A stretch of 64,000 bases of DNA, taken from an uncultured Bacteroidales bacterium. Lineage in GTDB: Bacteria; Bacteroidota; Bacteroidia; Bacteroidales; Bacteroidaceae. Below the pieces are notes generated by a model. The model was not told the origin of the DNA. It was given only the letters and a program-made list of their open reading frames with translations, and made no database searches. Below are positions 54,637 through 63,217 of this stretch, piece by piece. The translations under genes were made by a program, and so were the position numbers. Where the stretch lies: assembly GCA_902799355.1 (NCBI GenBank), contig CADCAG010000003.1, positions 38,838 through 102,837 on the forward strand, written 5' to 3'. Position 1 is the first letter of the stretch. Each line of letters opens with the position of its first letter.

Positions 54637-54681
54637 TAATTTCGATGTTTCGATGTTTCTAGGCTTCGATATTTCGAGGTA
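54637..54681 (+). repeat. Octad tandem repeat between porin and symporter genes
   Basis: 8-bp units TAATTTCG, ATGTTTCG, ATGTTTCT, AGGCTTCG, ATATTTCG and the start of AGGTATTA run up to the porin stop codon, with units shared with 22241-22280. Confidence 0.88.
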
Positions 54682-55752
54682 TTAGAATGCTACCTGCACC
54701 TGTGCCTGGACGCGGTTGTAGTCGTCACCCATCATCTCACCACAGAAGCTGTGAGTGTACTGCAGCTGCAGACGGCACTTGGGGTAGAACCAGTATTGCA
54801 GACCACCAGTGACATTGGTCTGCTGCCAACCGCTCTCTGACGTGTTGCGGTCGTAGTAGTCTGCTGAACCAATCACGTCGATGCCCTTGCCCAAAGCTAC
54901 AGAGCCTGTGAGGTAGGCACCACGACTGCTGACATCGCCATCCTTGCCAGCGAGGAACTCACTGCGCAGACAGATGCCACCACTTGTCGACTGACGACCC
55001 AGCAGGGTGGGGATTTTTGCCTCGCCACCAAAGCTGACGCGGTCGCGACGATAGTCGTCACCAATAGCTACACCAGGGTTCCATGCAACAGTGCTGACAG
55101 CATGTCCACGACCTTTCTGTCCAGAGGCAACGATGCGGAATTCCTTAGAGGGACGGTATTCCAGCTTCAGGATGACGTCCTTGTCGGTGTTGCCGTCGTT
55201 GGTGTTGATACCCTGTCCGTTCATCACAGCCAGCTCGTAGTGGAAGTGGTCGTTGAAGAGGTCGCCCAACAGCATGATACCCTGATCACGTCCGAAGTTA
55301 GGACCAAGCAGCGGCTCGTTGCCATTGGCCAGATTCGTCACAGCCTGTGAGGTGATGTCAACCAGCTCAAGCATAACGGGAGACAAGGGACTCTCCAGCG
55401 AGAAAGGGTGCTGGAACTGTCCGATGCGAATGGTCAGCGCCTTGTCGTTCGTCACGCGGTAGTCTGTCCAGAACTCCAGGACACCCTTTGACAGGGCGAA
55501 GTTGTTCATGAACATGAACGACCAGCGGTCAGTAATGCGTGCTCTTCCCCAGAAGATGGCGCGCTTGAAGTTAAACGTGCTGGTGGTCTGACCGCCTTTG
55601 TCACCATATTCATAGCCACCTTGCATGTAGCCGTTGATGGTAATGCGACTCTTCAGCTCTTGCATCCAGTCAATGTCGCCAGATTTCTTCTCTTGTGCTG
55701 ATACTGTCAGAGTGCACAGCATCAGCAGACCAATCATTTTCAATGCTTTCAT
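54682..55752 (-). CDS. Porin of the phosphate-selective porin O/P family
   Basis: A 356-residue outer-membrane protein with a signal peptide (MIGLLMLCTLTVSAQ). It is rich in amphipathic beta-strands: RITINGYMQGGYEYG, FKRAIFWGRARITDRWSFMFM, ALTIRIGQFQHPFSLESPLSP, and a C-terminal barrel strand (RVQAQVQVAF). The GQFxxPFxxE and GRDQGIMLLG segments resemble OprO/OprP-family porins of Bacteroidota. Ligand selectivity is not clear. It lies between perM-like and symporter genes on the same strand. Confidence 0.85.
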   Translation of the reverse strand: MKALKMIGLLMLCTLTVSAQEKKSGDIDWMQELKSRITINGYMQGGYEYGDKGGQTTSTFNFKRAIFWGRARITDRWSFMFMNNFALSKGVLEFWTDYRVTNDKALTIRIGQFQHPFSLESPLSPVMLELVDITSQAVTNLANGNEPLLGPNFGRDQGIMLLGDLFNDHFHYELAVMNGQGINTNDGNTDKDVILKLEYRPSKEFRIVASGQKGRGHAVSTVAWNPGVAIGDDYRRDRVSFGGEAKIPTLLGRQSTSGGICLRSEFLAGKDGDVSSRGAYLTGSVALGKGIDVIGSADYYDRNTSESGWQQTNVTGGLQYWFYPKCRLQLQYTHSFCGEMMGDDYNRVQAQVQVAF

Positions 55753-55767
55753 CTTTATTTAATGGTT

Positions 55768-55816
55768 AATTCTCAATTCTCAACTTTCAACTTTCAATTT
55801 TCAATTTTCAACTTCT
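55768..55816 (+). repeat. Heptad repeat array between perM-like and porin genes
   Basis: Seven 7-bp units (AATTCTC twice, AACTTTC twice, AATTTTC twice, AACTTCT). The array reaches into the perM-like gene and encodes its last residues LKIEN and the stop. Confidence 0.9.
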
Positions 55817-56885
55817 CCCTGTTGACGATATACTTCTGATAATAGGTGATTAATAGCGTCGTCATTGGCAGGGCGATAATCATACCCAGAATGCCCAGCA
55901 GCGAACCCCATATCGACAGTGACAGCAGGATGATGGCTGAGTTGAGGCCCATCACCTTACCCATAATCTTGGGTGTCAGGATGGTGTCCTGAATGGCCTG
56001 TACTACGGCAAAGACGATGAGCGCTGCCAGCATGATGAGCCAGAAGTTCTCGCCCGTGTCTGCTGCCTTGACAATAGCCAGGATAATGGTGGGTATGAAG
56101 CCCAACAGCTGCAGGTAGGGTACCATGTTCAGCAGTCCGATGAACATGCCCAGGCCTATCGCCATGGGGAAGTCGATAATCAGGAATCCGATGCTGAACA
56201 GCACACCTACGCAGAAGGCCACCAGACCTTGTCCACGGAAGTATTTGTTCATGCCTTGCTCCACATCGCTGACTATCTGGGTAGCGATGTTACGATAGCG
56301 GTTGGGGAACATCAGTATCCAACCATTGGAGAACTGCTCATAGTCTAATAAGATGAAGAGGGTATAGAGCAGTACCATGGTCAGGGTGAAGACGCTAGAC
56401 ACGATGCTGAACGACTGTGACAGCACGCCCCAGATCTTGGGAATGGTCTGCTTGACACTTTCTATAAAGCCTTCCTGGGTGACGAGCGCCTTGAGGTCTT
56501 CTGTCGTGACATGTTCGTGGATGAAGTCCTCAATCATGTTGGGGATATTGCTCATCAGCGCATCGTGCGACACGTAGGCAATCAGCAAGTCCTTGACGCG
56601 TGCTGCTTCTTCAACGATGGGTGGTATCATCAACAGGAACAGACCTGTCAACACACTGCCGACAACAAGAAAGGCTGCGAAGATACCCAGGATGCGGTAC
56701 TTCAGATGGCAGCGATACTGGAAGAACTTGACCAGCGGGAACAGCAGGTAAGAGATGAGCCAAGCCAGGAAAAACGGTAACAGTACACCACTGAGCACGT
56801 TGAGCAGCATGACGATTCCTACCACGATGATGACAGCCATAATGCTGCGGATAAAGCTGTCAAAGGTAATCTTTTTCTGTTCCAT
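55794..56885 (-). CDS. AI-2E/PerM family membrane transporter
   Basis: A 363-residue protein with the PerM layout: two N-terminal membrane helices (IMAVIIVVGIVMLLNVLSGVLLPFFLAWLISYLLFPLV), another about 75-95, an amphipathic soluble part with RVKDLLIAYV, and a C-terminal bundle with GLGMFIGLLNMVPYLQLLGFIPTIILAI. Related proteins export autoinducer-2 or act as sodium/proton antiporters; the role here is unknown. The ATG at 56885 is chosen because the -7 box (56891-56898) ends just before it; an earlier ATG at 56927 lies upstream of that box. The last residues come from a 7-bp DNA repeat. Confidence 0.88.
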   Translation of the reverse strand: MEQKKITFDSFIRSIMAVIIVVGIVMLLNVLSGVLLPFFLAWLISYLLFPLVKFFQYRCHLKYRILGIFAAFLVVGSVLTGLFLLMIPPIVEEAARVKDLLIAYVSHDALMSNIPNMIEDFIHEHVTTEDLKALVTQEGFIESVKQTIPKIWGVLSQSFSIVSSVFTLTMVLLYTLFILLDYEQFSNGWILMFPNRYRNIATQIVSDVEQGMNKYFRGQGLVAFCVGVLFSIGFLIIDFPMAIGLGMFIGLLNMVPYLQLLGFIPTIILAIVKAADTGENFWLIMLAALIVFAVVQAIQDTILTPKIMGKVMGLNSAIILLSLSIWGSLLGILGMIIALPMTTLLITYYQKYIVNREKLKIEN

Positions 56886-56890
56886 GGGTG

Positions 56891-56898
56891 CAAAGATA
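56891..56898 (-). promoter_or_regulatory. -7 promoter element for the perM-like gene
   Basis: TATCTTTG on the minus strand ends five bases before the ATG, implying a leader of only a few nucleotides. A TTG 18 bp upstream is a possible -33 element. Confidence 0.6.
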
Positions 56899-56984
56899 AT
56901 AAATATTTGAGAAATACAACGTTGCAAGATTAGAATTTCCCATAATTTCCCCTAATTTCTTTCCAATAATCAATCTTTTTTGTA

Positions 56985-56992
56985 TATCTTTG
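56985..56992 (+). promoter_or_regulatory. -7 promoter element for trmO
   Basis: TATCTTTG ends four bases before the ATG at 56997, so transcription should start at or beside the A of the ATG. The -33 region holds only TTTC-like text. Confidence 0.6.
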
Positions 56993-56996
56993 CAGT

Positions 56997-57665
56997 ATGA
57001 ATATTGAACCGATAGCATATTTTCGTTCACCCCTGACCAGTAAGTTTGGTATTCCACGACAGAGTGGTATCGTCAGTGAACTGCGTGGACGCATCGAGTT
57101 TGTACCCAAATACCGCCATGCTGAGGCCTTGCGTGGCATGGAGGACTATGACTATCTGTGGCTCGTCTGGGGATTCTCCGAGAATGTCGACGCAGAGAAG
57201 CATCCTACTGTGCGTCCGCCCCTGTTGGGTGGCAACGAGCGGGTAGGGGTGTGGGCTACGCGCTCCCCGTTTCGTCCCAACAACTTAGGACTGTCGTCTG
57301 TGCGCATCAGCAAGATAGATACTGTCCATGTAGCGATTGATGTCCTGGGGGCAGACCTGATGGATGGCACACCTATCTACGATGTTAAACCCTACCTGGC
57401 TTATGTCGACAGTCATCCTGATGCTCGTGGCGGCTTTACTGACAACCACCAATGGCAACAGTTGGAGGTGGTGCTGCCCGAAACCTTGTGTCAGTTGCTT
57501 CCCGCTGCCGATCTTGAGGTGTTGCGACAAACTTTGGCTCTCGATCCGCGCCCACACTACCAACAGGATGCTACCCGCCAGTATGGTATGCCCTTTATGG
57601 GCTATGATATCCGCTTTCATGTCGTTGACCATACATTATTTGTCGACGGATGGGAAAAAAGTTAA
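56997..57665 (+). CDS. trmO: tRNA (N6-threonylcarbamoyladenosine-37) N6-methyltransferase
   Basis: A 222-residue protein of the TrmO/YaeB/TsaA family, which adds a methyl group to t6A at position 37 of some tRNAs. It has the family order IEPIAYFRSPLTSKFGIPRQSG, ALRGMEDYDYLWLVWGFS, VWATRSPFRPNNLGLSSVRI (SAM-binding region), LMDGTPIYDVKPYLAYVDS and a short C-terminal domain (LDPRPHYQ). The start at 56997 lies 4 nt after a -7 promoter box, so the message is probably leaderless. It is divergent from the perM-like gene. Confidence 0.94.
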   Translation: MNIEPIAYFRSPLTSKFGIPRQSGIVSELRGRIEFVPKYRHAEALRGMEDYDYLWLVWGFSENVDAEKHPTVRPPLLGGNERVGVWATRSPFRPNNLGLSSVRISKIDTVHVAIDVLGADLMDGTPIYDVKPYLAYVDSHPDARGGFTDNHQWQQLEVVLPETLCQLLPAADLEVLRQTLALDPRPHYQQDATRQYGMPFMGYDIRFHVVDHTLFVDGWEKS

Positions 57666-57679
57666 TTAAACAGAACCCA

Positions 57680-57890
57680 TTAAACTTTGTGTGGCCGTTT
57701 TCGTCAAAAGAACAGTAACCACACAAAAACATCAATATATTTTTAGTAAGAAAACATCATAGTGATTTAGGTTAACATAGTGTTTTTAAAAAGGCAAGCG
57801 TGCCCATCTCCAAGATGGTAATGAGTCAAGGTAATAAAGACCCAGGACGACAAATGGATGCTCCGCATGCAGGCGGAGCATCTATTTTTA
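57680..57890 (+). ncRNA. Candidate structured small RNA between trmO and the DUF4738 gene
   Basis: No coding frame is credible across this 290-bp gap. It holds a 9-bp stem TTTGTGTGG (57686-57694) with CCACACAAA (57719-57727), a small GGCA/TGCC hairpin (57793-57804), CCATCT/AGATGG (57804-57818) and a strong terminal hairpin with a T tract (57857-57889). The set could be a short independent RNA or a structured trmO 3' UTR. I do not recognise the family. Confidence 0.35.
57857..57889 (+). terminator. Intrinsic terminator after trmO / candidate RNA
   Basis: GATGCTCCGC, loop ATGCAG, GCGGAGCATC, then TATTTTT: a perfect 10-bp GC-rich stem with a T tract. Confidence 0.93.
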
Positions 57891-57900
57891 CGTTAATTCC

Positions 57901-57931
57901 TTGCATATATCATTGTTTTTTACTACTTTTG
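57901..57931 (+). promoter_or_regulatory. Promoter for the DUF4738 lipoprotein gene
   Basis: TTG (57901-57903) and TACTTTTG (57924-57931) are separated by 20 bp, about 27 nt before the ATG at 57958. Confidence 0.65.
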
Positions 57932-57957
57932 CAGAAACATATCTATAGATATTCATT

Positions 57958-58518
57958 ATGAAGCAGCTATTATCAGTAGTTCTCCTGGCCAGTATGGTTG
58001 TCGTACTGGCAGCTTGTGGAGGCAAGAAGAAGAGTGAAGATATCATTGCACCACGCATTGTCAAGGTGCAACCCAAGGAGCCTATTCGCATGCAGCCTTA
58101 TCTCGACGAGAAGCAGGTGTCATGGATCGGCAAGACGTATTTTGTCACTGTCAGTCGTCAGCCCAGCGACTCGCTGCCGATGGTCAAGGACGAGACTGGT
58201 CAGAAGTTTGTGGATAATGTGTTCCGCCTGACAGTGTCACGCAAGGACGGTTCTGTATTCTTCAGTCGTGTATTCACCAAGAAGGCGTTGACGCAGTATC
58301 TGGATGACGACTTTACCAAGACGGGTGTCTTTGAAGGACTGGTCTTCGACAGGGCTGAGGGCGATTGCCTCTTCTTCGGAGCCAGCGTAGGTCATCCACA
58401 GAGTGATGAGTATATCCCCCTGGTGTTTAAACTGTCGCGCATGGGCGATCTGAGTATCAAACGTGATACCCAGATGGACAACCCACCAGCTGACAAAGAC
58501 GAGGAAAATCTTCCCTAA
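57958..58518 (+). CDS. DUF4738-type lipoprotein
   Basis: A 186-residue lipoprotein (signal VVLLASMVVVLAACGG, lipidated Cys about residue 20, followed by basic Lys-Lys-Lys, so a periplasm-facing inner or outer membrane anchor is possible). The body is one small beta-rich domain (FVDNVFRLTVSRKDGSVFFSRVFTK, GLVFDRAEGDCLFFGASVGHP) of the kind annotated DUF4738 in Bacteroidales. Function unknown. Its last 62 bases overlap the 3' end of the convergent HAD phosphatase gene. Confidence 0.78.
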   Translation: MKQLLSVVLLASMVVVLAACGGKKKSEDIIAPRIVKVQPKEPIRMQPYLDEKQVSWIGKTYFVTVSRQPSDSLPMVKDETGQKFVDNVFRLTVSRKDGSVFFSRVFTKKALTQYLDDDFTKTGVFEGLVFDRAEGDCLFFGASVGHPQSDEYIPLVFKLSRMGDLSIKRDTQMDNPPADKDEENLP

Positions 58519-59212
58519 GCGCTGTCATCTTCGGATAGATGAGGTCGGCACCTTCTTGGGCGAGCAGCTCGTCGGGTAGGGGACCACTATTGACAGCTAT
58601 GGTGAAACAGTGGGCGGCATGTGCTGCCCGTACGCCCAGGGGCGCATTCTCTACAACGATAGCCTCCCAAGGCTCTACGCCACATTTTCGCGTACCTATT
58701 ATATATGGTTCAGGGTCTGGCTTCCCATGGGTGACGTCAAACGCTGTCACCATCAGTTCTGCAGTCAGCAGTCCAGGGAAGTCGCTCTGCAGCTTGTCCA
58801 ACAGCGTATGCTGTCCGCTGCCCGTTACCACACAGATTTTCATACCACAGGCTTTGATTTCTTCCATCAGCTCCTTGACGCCAGGCATGATGGTGGCAGG
58901 TGTCTCTTTGCAGTGCTCAGCAAAGCGTCGTGACTTATGCTGATACATCTTCAGCGCTTCTTCGTCGCTGACAGCCTTGCCCCATTGCTGGCGTGTCAGC
59001 AGCTTGATGGTCTCCACACCACGCATACCCTCAAATTCATAGGCCTTGCTGTAGGGCATGTCGATGCCGTAGGAGTCCATGGATTCATGCCACGCCAGCG
59101 CATGGTTGGGCATGGAGTCGTAGATGACACCGTCCATATCGAAAAGCACGGCTTTCGGGCTGAACTGCCCGAAGCCGTGTCTTTCTATGTATTGCTCAAT
59201 GGCTTTATTCAT
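58457..59212 (-). CDS. HAD-family phosphatase, beta-phosphoglucomutase-like
   Basis: A 251-residue haloacid dehalogenase-type enzyme: [25 protein letters not shown] (nucleophile Asp and acid Asp), a helical cap, [17 protein letters not shown] (motif II), [35 protein letters not shown] (motifs III and IV). This subfamily dephosphorylates sugar phosphates or acts as beta-phosphoglucomutase. The ATG at 59212 overlaps the pgi stop by 8 nt; a longer frame inside pgi is rejected. Coupling with pgi suggests a sugar-phosphate substrate. Confidence 0.9.
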   Translation of the reverse strand: MNKAIEQYIERHGFGQFSPKAVLFDMDGVIYDSMPNHALAWHESMDSYGIDMPYSKAYEFEGMRGVETIKLLTRQQWGKAVSDEEALKMYQHKSRRFAEHCKETPATIMPGVKELMEEIKACGMKICVVTGSGQHTLLDKLQSDFPGLLTAELMVTAFDVTHGKPDPEPYIIGTRKCGVEPWEAIVVENAPLGVRAAHAAHCFTIAVNSGPLPDELLAQEGADLIYPKMTALREDFPRLCQLVGCPSGYHV

Positions 59213-60557
59213 TTGCAATGCGCTCGCGGATTGCCTTGGTTTCTGCCTCGTAGCCAGGCTTAGCCAGCAGGGCAAACATGTTCTTCTTGTAAGCCTCTAC
59301 GCCAGGCTGGTTGAACGGATTGACACCCAGCACGTTGCCGCTGATGCCGCAGGCAATCTCAAAGAAGTAGATGAGCTGTCCGATGTAGTATTCGTTCAGC
59401 TTGGGAACGCTGATGCGGATGTTGGGCACACCACCATCGACGTGGGCCAGACGCGTACCCAGCTCAGCCATCTTGTTGACCTCGTCAACGCGCTTGCCAG
59501 CCAGGAAGTTCAGACCATCCAGGTTCTCCTCGTCCTCAGGGAACAGCAGCTTCTTCTCAGGCTCCTCGACAGAGAGCACAGTCTCGAAGATGGTGCGCTC
59601 GCCGTCCTGAATCCACTGACCCATAGAGTGCAGGTCGGTAGTGAAGTCTACGCTAGCAGGGAAGATACCCTTCTTGTCCTTACCCTCAGACTCTCCGTAC
59701 AGCTGCTTCCACCACTCGCTGAAGAAGTGCAGCTTGGGCTGGTAGTTAACCATGATCTCAATCTTCTTGCCGTTCTGGTACAGACCATTACGGACAGCAG
59801 CATACTGAGCAGCGGGATTCTCCTCGAAAGGTACGCTGGGAGCGCAAGCCTTCTCCATGTCCTGAGCACCACCTACCAACTGCTTGATGTCGAAACCTGC
59901 GCAGGCAATAGGCAGCAGACCTACAGGAGTGAGCACTGAGAAGCGGCCACCCACGTTGTCGGGGATGATGAAGCTCTTGTAACCCTCCTTGTCAGCACAG
60001 GTACGGGCAGCGCCGCGCTTGGCATCCGTTACGGCTACAATCACCTTCTTGGCCTCTTCCTTGCCACGCTGGGCCTCGCACTGCTTCTTCAGCAGACGGA
60101 AGGTCAGAGCGGTCTCTGTGGTGGTACCAGACTTTGAGATATTGATAACACCAAACTTCTTGTCCTTCAGATACTCAGTCAGCTCGAACAGATAGTCCTC
60201 ACCGATGTTGTTACCTGCAAAGAGGATGGTTGGATTCTTCTGGTCCTTGATGAGCCAGCCAAACGAGTTGCTCAGGGCCTCGATAACGGCACGGGCACCC
60301 AGATAAGAGCCACCGATACCAGCAACTACGACAGCCTCGCAATTGTCGCGCAGCACCTTAGCGCAGGCAGCAATCTCGTCGAGGAAGGCAGGCGTGATGC
60401 TTGAGGGCAGATGCAGCCAACCCAGGAAGTCGTTACCAGGACATGTTCCGTTCTCCAAAGCCTCTTGTGCGGCCTTTACCTTTGGCTCAAAAGCCTTCAC
60501 TGCGCCAGCCTCCAGAAAGCAAGCTGCCTTGGTGATGTCAAGTTTGATGTTGTTCAT
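59205..60557 (-). CDS. pgi: Glucose-6-phosphate isomerase
   Basis: A 450-residue enzyme interconverting glucose-6-phosphate and fructose-6-phosphate. It has [19 protein letters not shown] (sugar-phosphate loop), [43 protein letters not shown], the catalytic region with [19 protein letters not shown], and a C-terminal [19 protein letters not shown]. The length matches the shorter bacterial form. A -7 element lies about 50 nt upstream. Translation is probably coupled to the HAD phosphatase gene that overlaps its stop. Confidence 0.97.
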   Translation of the reverse strand: MNNIKLDITKAACFLEAGAVKAFEPKVKAAQEALENGTCPGNDFLGWLHLPSSITPAFLDEIAACAKVLRDNCEAVVVAGIGGSYLGARAVIEALSNSFGWLIKDQKNPTILFAGNNIGEDYLFELTEYLKDKKFGVINISKSGTTTETALTFRLLKKQCEAQRGKEEAKKVIVAVTDAKRGAARTCADKEGYKSFIIPDNVGGRFSVLTPVGLLPIACAGFDIKQLVGGAQDMEKACAPSVPFEENPAAQYAAVRNGLYQNGKKIEIMVNYQPKLHFFSEWWKQLYGESEGKDKKGIFPASVDFTTDLHSMGQWIQDGERTIFETVLSVEEPEKKLLFPEDEENLDGLNFLAGKRVDEVNKMAELGTRLAHVDGGVPNIRISVPKLNEYYIGQLIYFFEIACGISGNVLGVNPFNQPGVEAYKKNMFALLAKPGYEAETKAIRERIANE

Positions 60558-60605
60558 AATAATGCTTTTATTTTTTTGTTATTTTTGATATGTAGTCACA
60601 GTGTG

Positions 60606-60613
60606 CAAAGATA
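60606..60613 (-). promoter_or_regulatory. -7 promoter element for pgi
   Basis: TATCTTTG on the minus strand, about 50 nt before the pgi ATG. No good -33 match is visible. Confidence 0.5.
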
Positions 60614-60691
60614 CAAATTTATTCTCTAATATCCGCTATCTACTGTGGATTTTTTCTGTCTGTCGTCAAAAATTCCAGAACACCAGCGCGA

Positions 60692-62395
60692 TTATGCTGC
60701 TACAATCTCGCGGGCTCGTGCCAGGGCGAGGTCGATGTGGTTGCAGATGTTCTCAGCACCCAGCAGCTTCTCGAAGTTGTTACGACGCAGCACGCTGTCG
60801 ACCTTCTCGTTGACACCTGAGAGGACGATGGTGATGCCCTCCTTCTGGCTCATCAGACACATGTTCTCCAAGTTGTGCAGACCCGTAGAGTCGATGAAGG
60901 GTACCTTACGCATGCGGATGATGCGCACCTTCGGACGCTTGCCGTAGCGTGCCATGATGTCCTCGAAACGGTTACCAGCACCAAAGAAGTACGGACCATT
61001 GATCTCGTAGACCTCCACATCCTCAGGAATGGTGAGGTGCTCCAGGTTGCCACGCTCCATATCAGCATCCTCGTTGAGGTCTATCTCGTCGTAGATAGCC
61101 TTGACATCGGTAGTCTCAGACATGCGGCGCATGAACAGCAGACAGGCGCAGATAAGTCCGAACTCGATGGCAACGGTAAGGTCGAAGATGATGGTCAGGA
61201 AGAAGGTGAGCAGCAGCACAGTGACGTCACTCTTCGGATTGCGTGTCATGGCCAGGAACGAGCGCCAGCCACTCATGCCGTAGCTGACGACAACCAGCAC
61301 ACCAGCCAGACAGGCCATGGGGATATACTGTGCCAAGGGCATGAGGAACAGGAAGATGAGCAGCAGCACGAAGGCGTGGACGATGCCAGCCACAGGGGTG
61401 CGTCCGCCATTGTTGATGTTGGTCATGGTACGGGCAATGGCGCCAGTGGCAGGGATACCTCCGAAGAGGGGCGATGCCAGGTTGGCAATACCCTGACCAA
61501 TCAGCTCAGTGTTCGAGTTGTGGTGGTCGCCAATGACACCATCAGCAACAGTGGCTGACAGCAGCGACTCGATGGCACCCAGCACGGCAATCGTTACCGC
61601 AGGACCTACGAGACCTTTGATGGTCTCCCACGACAGCTCAGGAACGACGGCACCAGGCAGTGTGGAGTTGATGCTGAAACGGTCGCCGATGGTCTCGACA
61701 GTGGTCACACCAGCATACTCTTTGAGCAGCAGCACGCCTACCGTCATCAGGATGATGGCTACCAGTGAACCTGGCAGTGCCTTCAGTGGTGACAGGTGGA
61801 ACAGACGTGCCAGCTGTGGCCATACGGCTATCAACACGACACTGGCAATACCCACCAGTGCACTCCATGGGTCTATATTACCTATATTATATATGTAGGC
61901 CCCCCACTTCTCGATGAAGTCGCTGGGTACGCTGTCCATCTGCATGCCCAGCAGGTCTTTCACCTGAGTGGTGAAGATGGTGACAGCGATACCGCTGGTG
62001 AAACCAACCACAATGGGGTAGGGAATATACTTGATGATGGTTCCCAGGCGCAGCACGCCCAGCATGATGAGGAAGACACCAGCCATCAGCGTGGCAATGG
62101 TCAGTCCCTGGATGCCATACTGCTCAATGATGCCATAGACAATGACGATGAAGGCACCCGTAGGACCTCCAATCTGTACCTTGCTACCACCGAACAATGA
62201 GATGAACAGTCCGGCAACGATGGCGGTGATGATACCCTTCTCGGGCGACACGCCGCTGGCAATACCGAAGGCGATGGCCAACGGCAGGGCTACGATGCCC
62301 ACGATGAGACCGGCCATCACGTCGGCCATCAGCGTCTGGCGATTGTAATTCTTAATGGCCGAAACAATCTTCGGCTTGAAATCAAGTGTTTTCAT
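60692..62395 (-). CDS. SulP family inorganic anion transporter with STAS domain
   Basis: A 567-residue protein. About twelve membrane segments begin with DVMAGLIVGIVALPLAIAFGIASGVSPEKGI and QIGGPTGAFIVIVYG, with LASPLFGGIPATGAIARTMTNINNGGRTPVAGIVHA in the middle. The cytoplasmic C-terminal STAS domain (about 450-560) has VEVYEINGPYFFGAGNRF and VRIIRMRKVPFIDSTGLHNLE. SulP proteins carry sulfate, bicarbonate or related anions, often with sodium; which anion is not clear here. Confidence 0.94.
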   Translation of the reverse strand: MKTLDFKPKIVSAIKNYNRQTLMADVMAGLIVGIVALPLAIAFGIASGVSPEKGIITAIVAGLFISLFGGSKVQIGGPTGAFIVIVYGIIEQYGIQGLTIATLMAGVFLIMLGVLRLGTIIKYIPYPIVVGFTSGIAVTIFTTQVKDLLGMQMDSVPSDFIEKWGAYIYNIGNIDPWSALVGIASVVLIAVWPQLARLFHLSPLKALPGSLVAIILMTVGVLLLKEYAGVTTVETIGDRFSINSTLPGAVVPELSWETIKGLVGPAVTIAVLGAIESLLSATVADGVIGDHHNSNTELIGQGIANLASPLFGGIPATGAIARTMTNINNGGRTPVAGIVHAFVLLLIFLFLMPLAQYIPMACLAGVLVVVSYGMSGWRSFLAMTRNPKSDVTVLLLTFFLTIIFDLTVAIEFGLICACLLFMRRMSETTDVKAIYDEIDLNEDADMERGNLEHLTIPEDVEVYEINGPYFFGAGNRFEDIMARYGKRPKVRIIRMRKVPFIDSTGLHNLENMCLMSQKEGITIVLSGVNEKVDSVLRRNNFEKLLGAENICNHIDLALARAREIVAA

Positions 62396-62443
62396 TTTCT
62401 TCTATTACTACCTATATTTACTTACCTATTGGAAATGAGGACG

Positions 62444-62451
62444 CAAAGGTA
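62444..62451 (-). promoter_or_regulatory. -7 promoter element for the SulP gene
   Basis: TACCTTTG on the minus strand, about 50 nt before the ATG at 62395, just past the mscL terminator. Confidence 0.5.
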
Positions 62452-62461
62452 CACATATTTT

Positions 62462-62514
62462 TTATAATAAAGAAAGAAAGCAGCCCGGTTTTTTGGTTCA
62501 TGGCTGCTTTCTTT
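62462..62514 (-). terminator. Intrinsic terminator of mscL
   Basis: AAAGAAAGCAGCC and GGCTGCTTTCTTT form a 13-bp stem; on the minus strand it is followed by a T-rich stretch. Confidence 0.85.
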
Positions 62515-62549
62515 GATTTGTGATAAGACCAGAAGGTCAGAAAAGTCAC

Positions 62550-62945
62550 TTACTTCTGCTTCAGCAGGTCGCGAATCTCAGCGAGCAACTCTTCCTGCGT
62601 GGGACCCTTGGGAGCCTCAGGAGCTGCGGGCTCTTCCTTCTTGCGGTTCAGCTTGTTGATGGCTTTCAGCATCAGGAAGATACAGAAGGCAACAATGATG
62701 AAGTCTACCGTGTTCTGGATGAAGTTACCGTATGCCAGCACAGCAGCTTCCTCGCCCTCGCCAATCTTGAACGACAGCGTCGTGAAGTCGATGTTGCCCG
62801 TAATCATACCTACGAGAGGCATCAGCACATCGTTGACCAGACTAGACACAATCTTACCGAAAGCACCACCGATGATTACACCGACTGCCATGTCCATCAC
62901 GTTGCCCTTCATGGCAAACTCTTTGAATTCTTTAATAAATCCCAT
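62550..62945 (-). CDS. mscL: Large-conductance mechanosensitive channel
   Basis: A 131-residue channel that opens on membrane tension to release solutes after osmotic downshock. It has the first helix [30 protein letters not shown] with the family's VxxGxxIGxAFGxIV pore pattern, a short periplasmic loop, the second helix [19 protein letters not shown] and a cytoplasmic helix [11 protein letters not shown]. Length is standard. The upstream gap to gapA includes a 7-bp repeat array. Confidence 0.96.
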   Translation of the reverse strand: MGFIKEFKEFAMKGNVMDMAVGVIIGGAFGKIVSSLVNDVLMPLVGMITGNIDFTTLSFKIGEGEEAAVLAYGNFIQNTVDFIIVAFCIFLMLKAINKLNRKKEEPAAPEAPKGPTQEELLAEIRDLLKQK

Positions 62946-62950
62946 AGTCG

Positions 62951-62992
62951 TTAATGTTTTAAGTTTTAATGTTTAATATTTAATGTTTAATG
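62951..62992 (+). repeat. Heptad repeat array between mscL and gapA
   Basis: Six 7-bp units (TTAATGT, TTTAAGT, TTTAATG, TTTAATA, TTTAATG, TTTAATG) lie 5 nt upstream of the mscL start codon. The rest of the 270-bp gap holds the gapA promoter and leader; I see no gene in it. Confidence 0.85.
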
Positions 62993-63118
62993 TAAATTTG
63001 CTATCTGCGTTTTACAATCTTAACCATGAAACAGCAATTTCGGGCTTTTTCGCTGCCCCTTTTTCACTTTTCACTTTAATTAAGACAGATTTCAAGTGCA
63101 AATATAGATATTTTTTTG

Positions 63119-63126
63119 TAACTTTG
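63119..63126 (+). promoter_or_regulatory. -7 promoter element for gapA
   Basis: TAACTTTG matches TAnnTTTG, about 90 nt before the ATG. The -33 region has no clear TTTG. Confidence 0.6.
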
Positions 63127-63217
63127 TGCCCGAAAAGAAAAAAAAGTGCAACAAAAAGCAAATTTTTTACTAGAGAAAGCAAATTTATAACTCATTTTTA
63201 TAAATAAATTAAGTATT

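Noticed and set aside
60875-61558. A 227-codon plus-strand frame within the SulP gene
   Set aside because: Opposite a complete SulP protein, with His/Gln/Glu-rich shadow composition.
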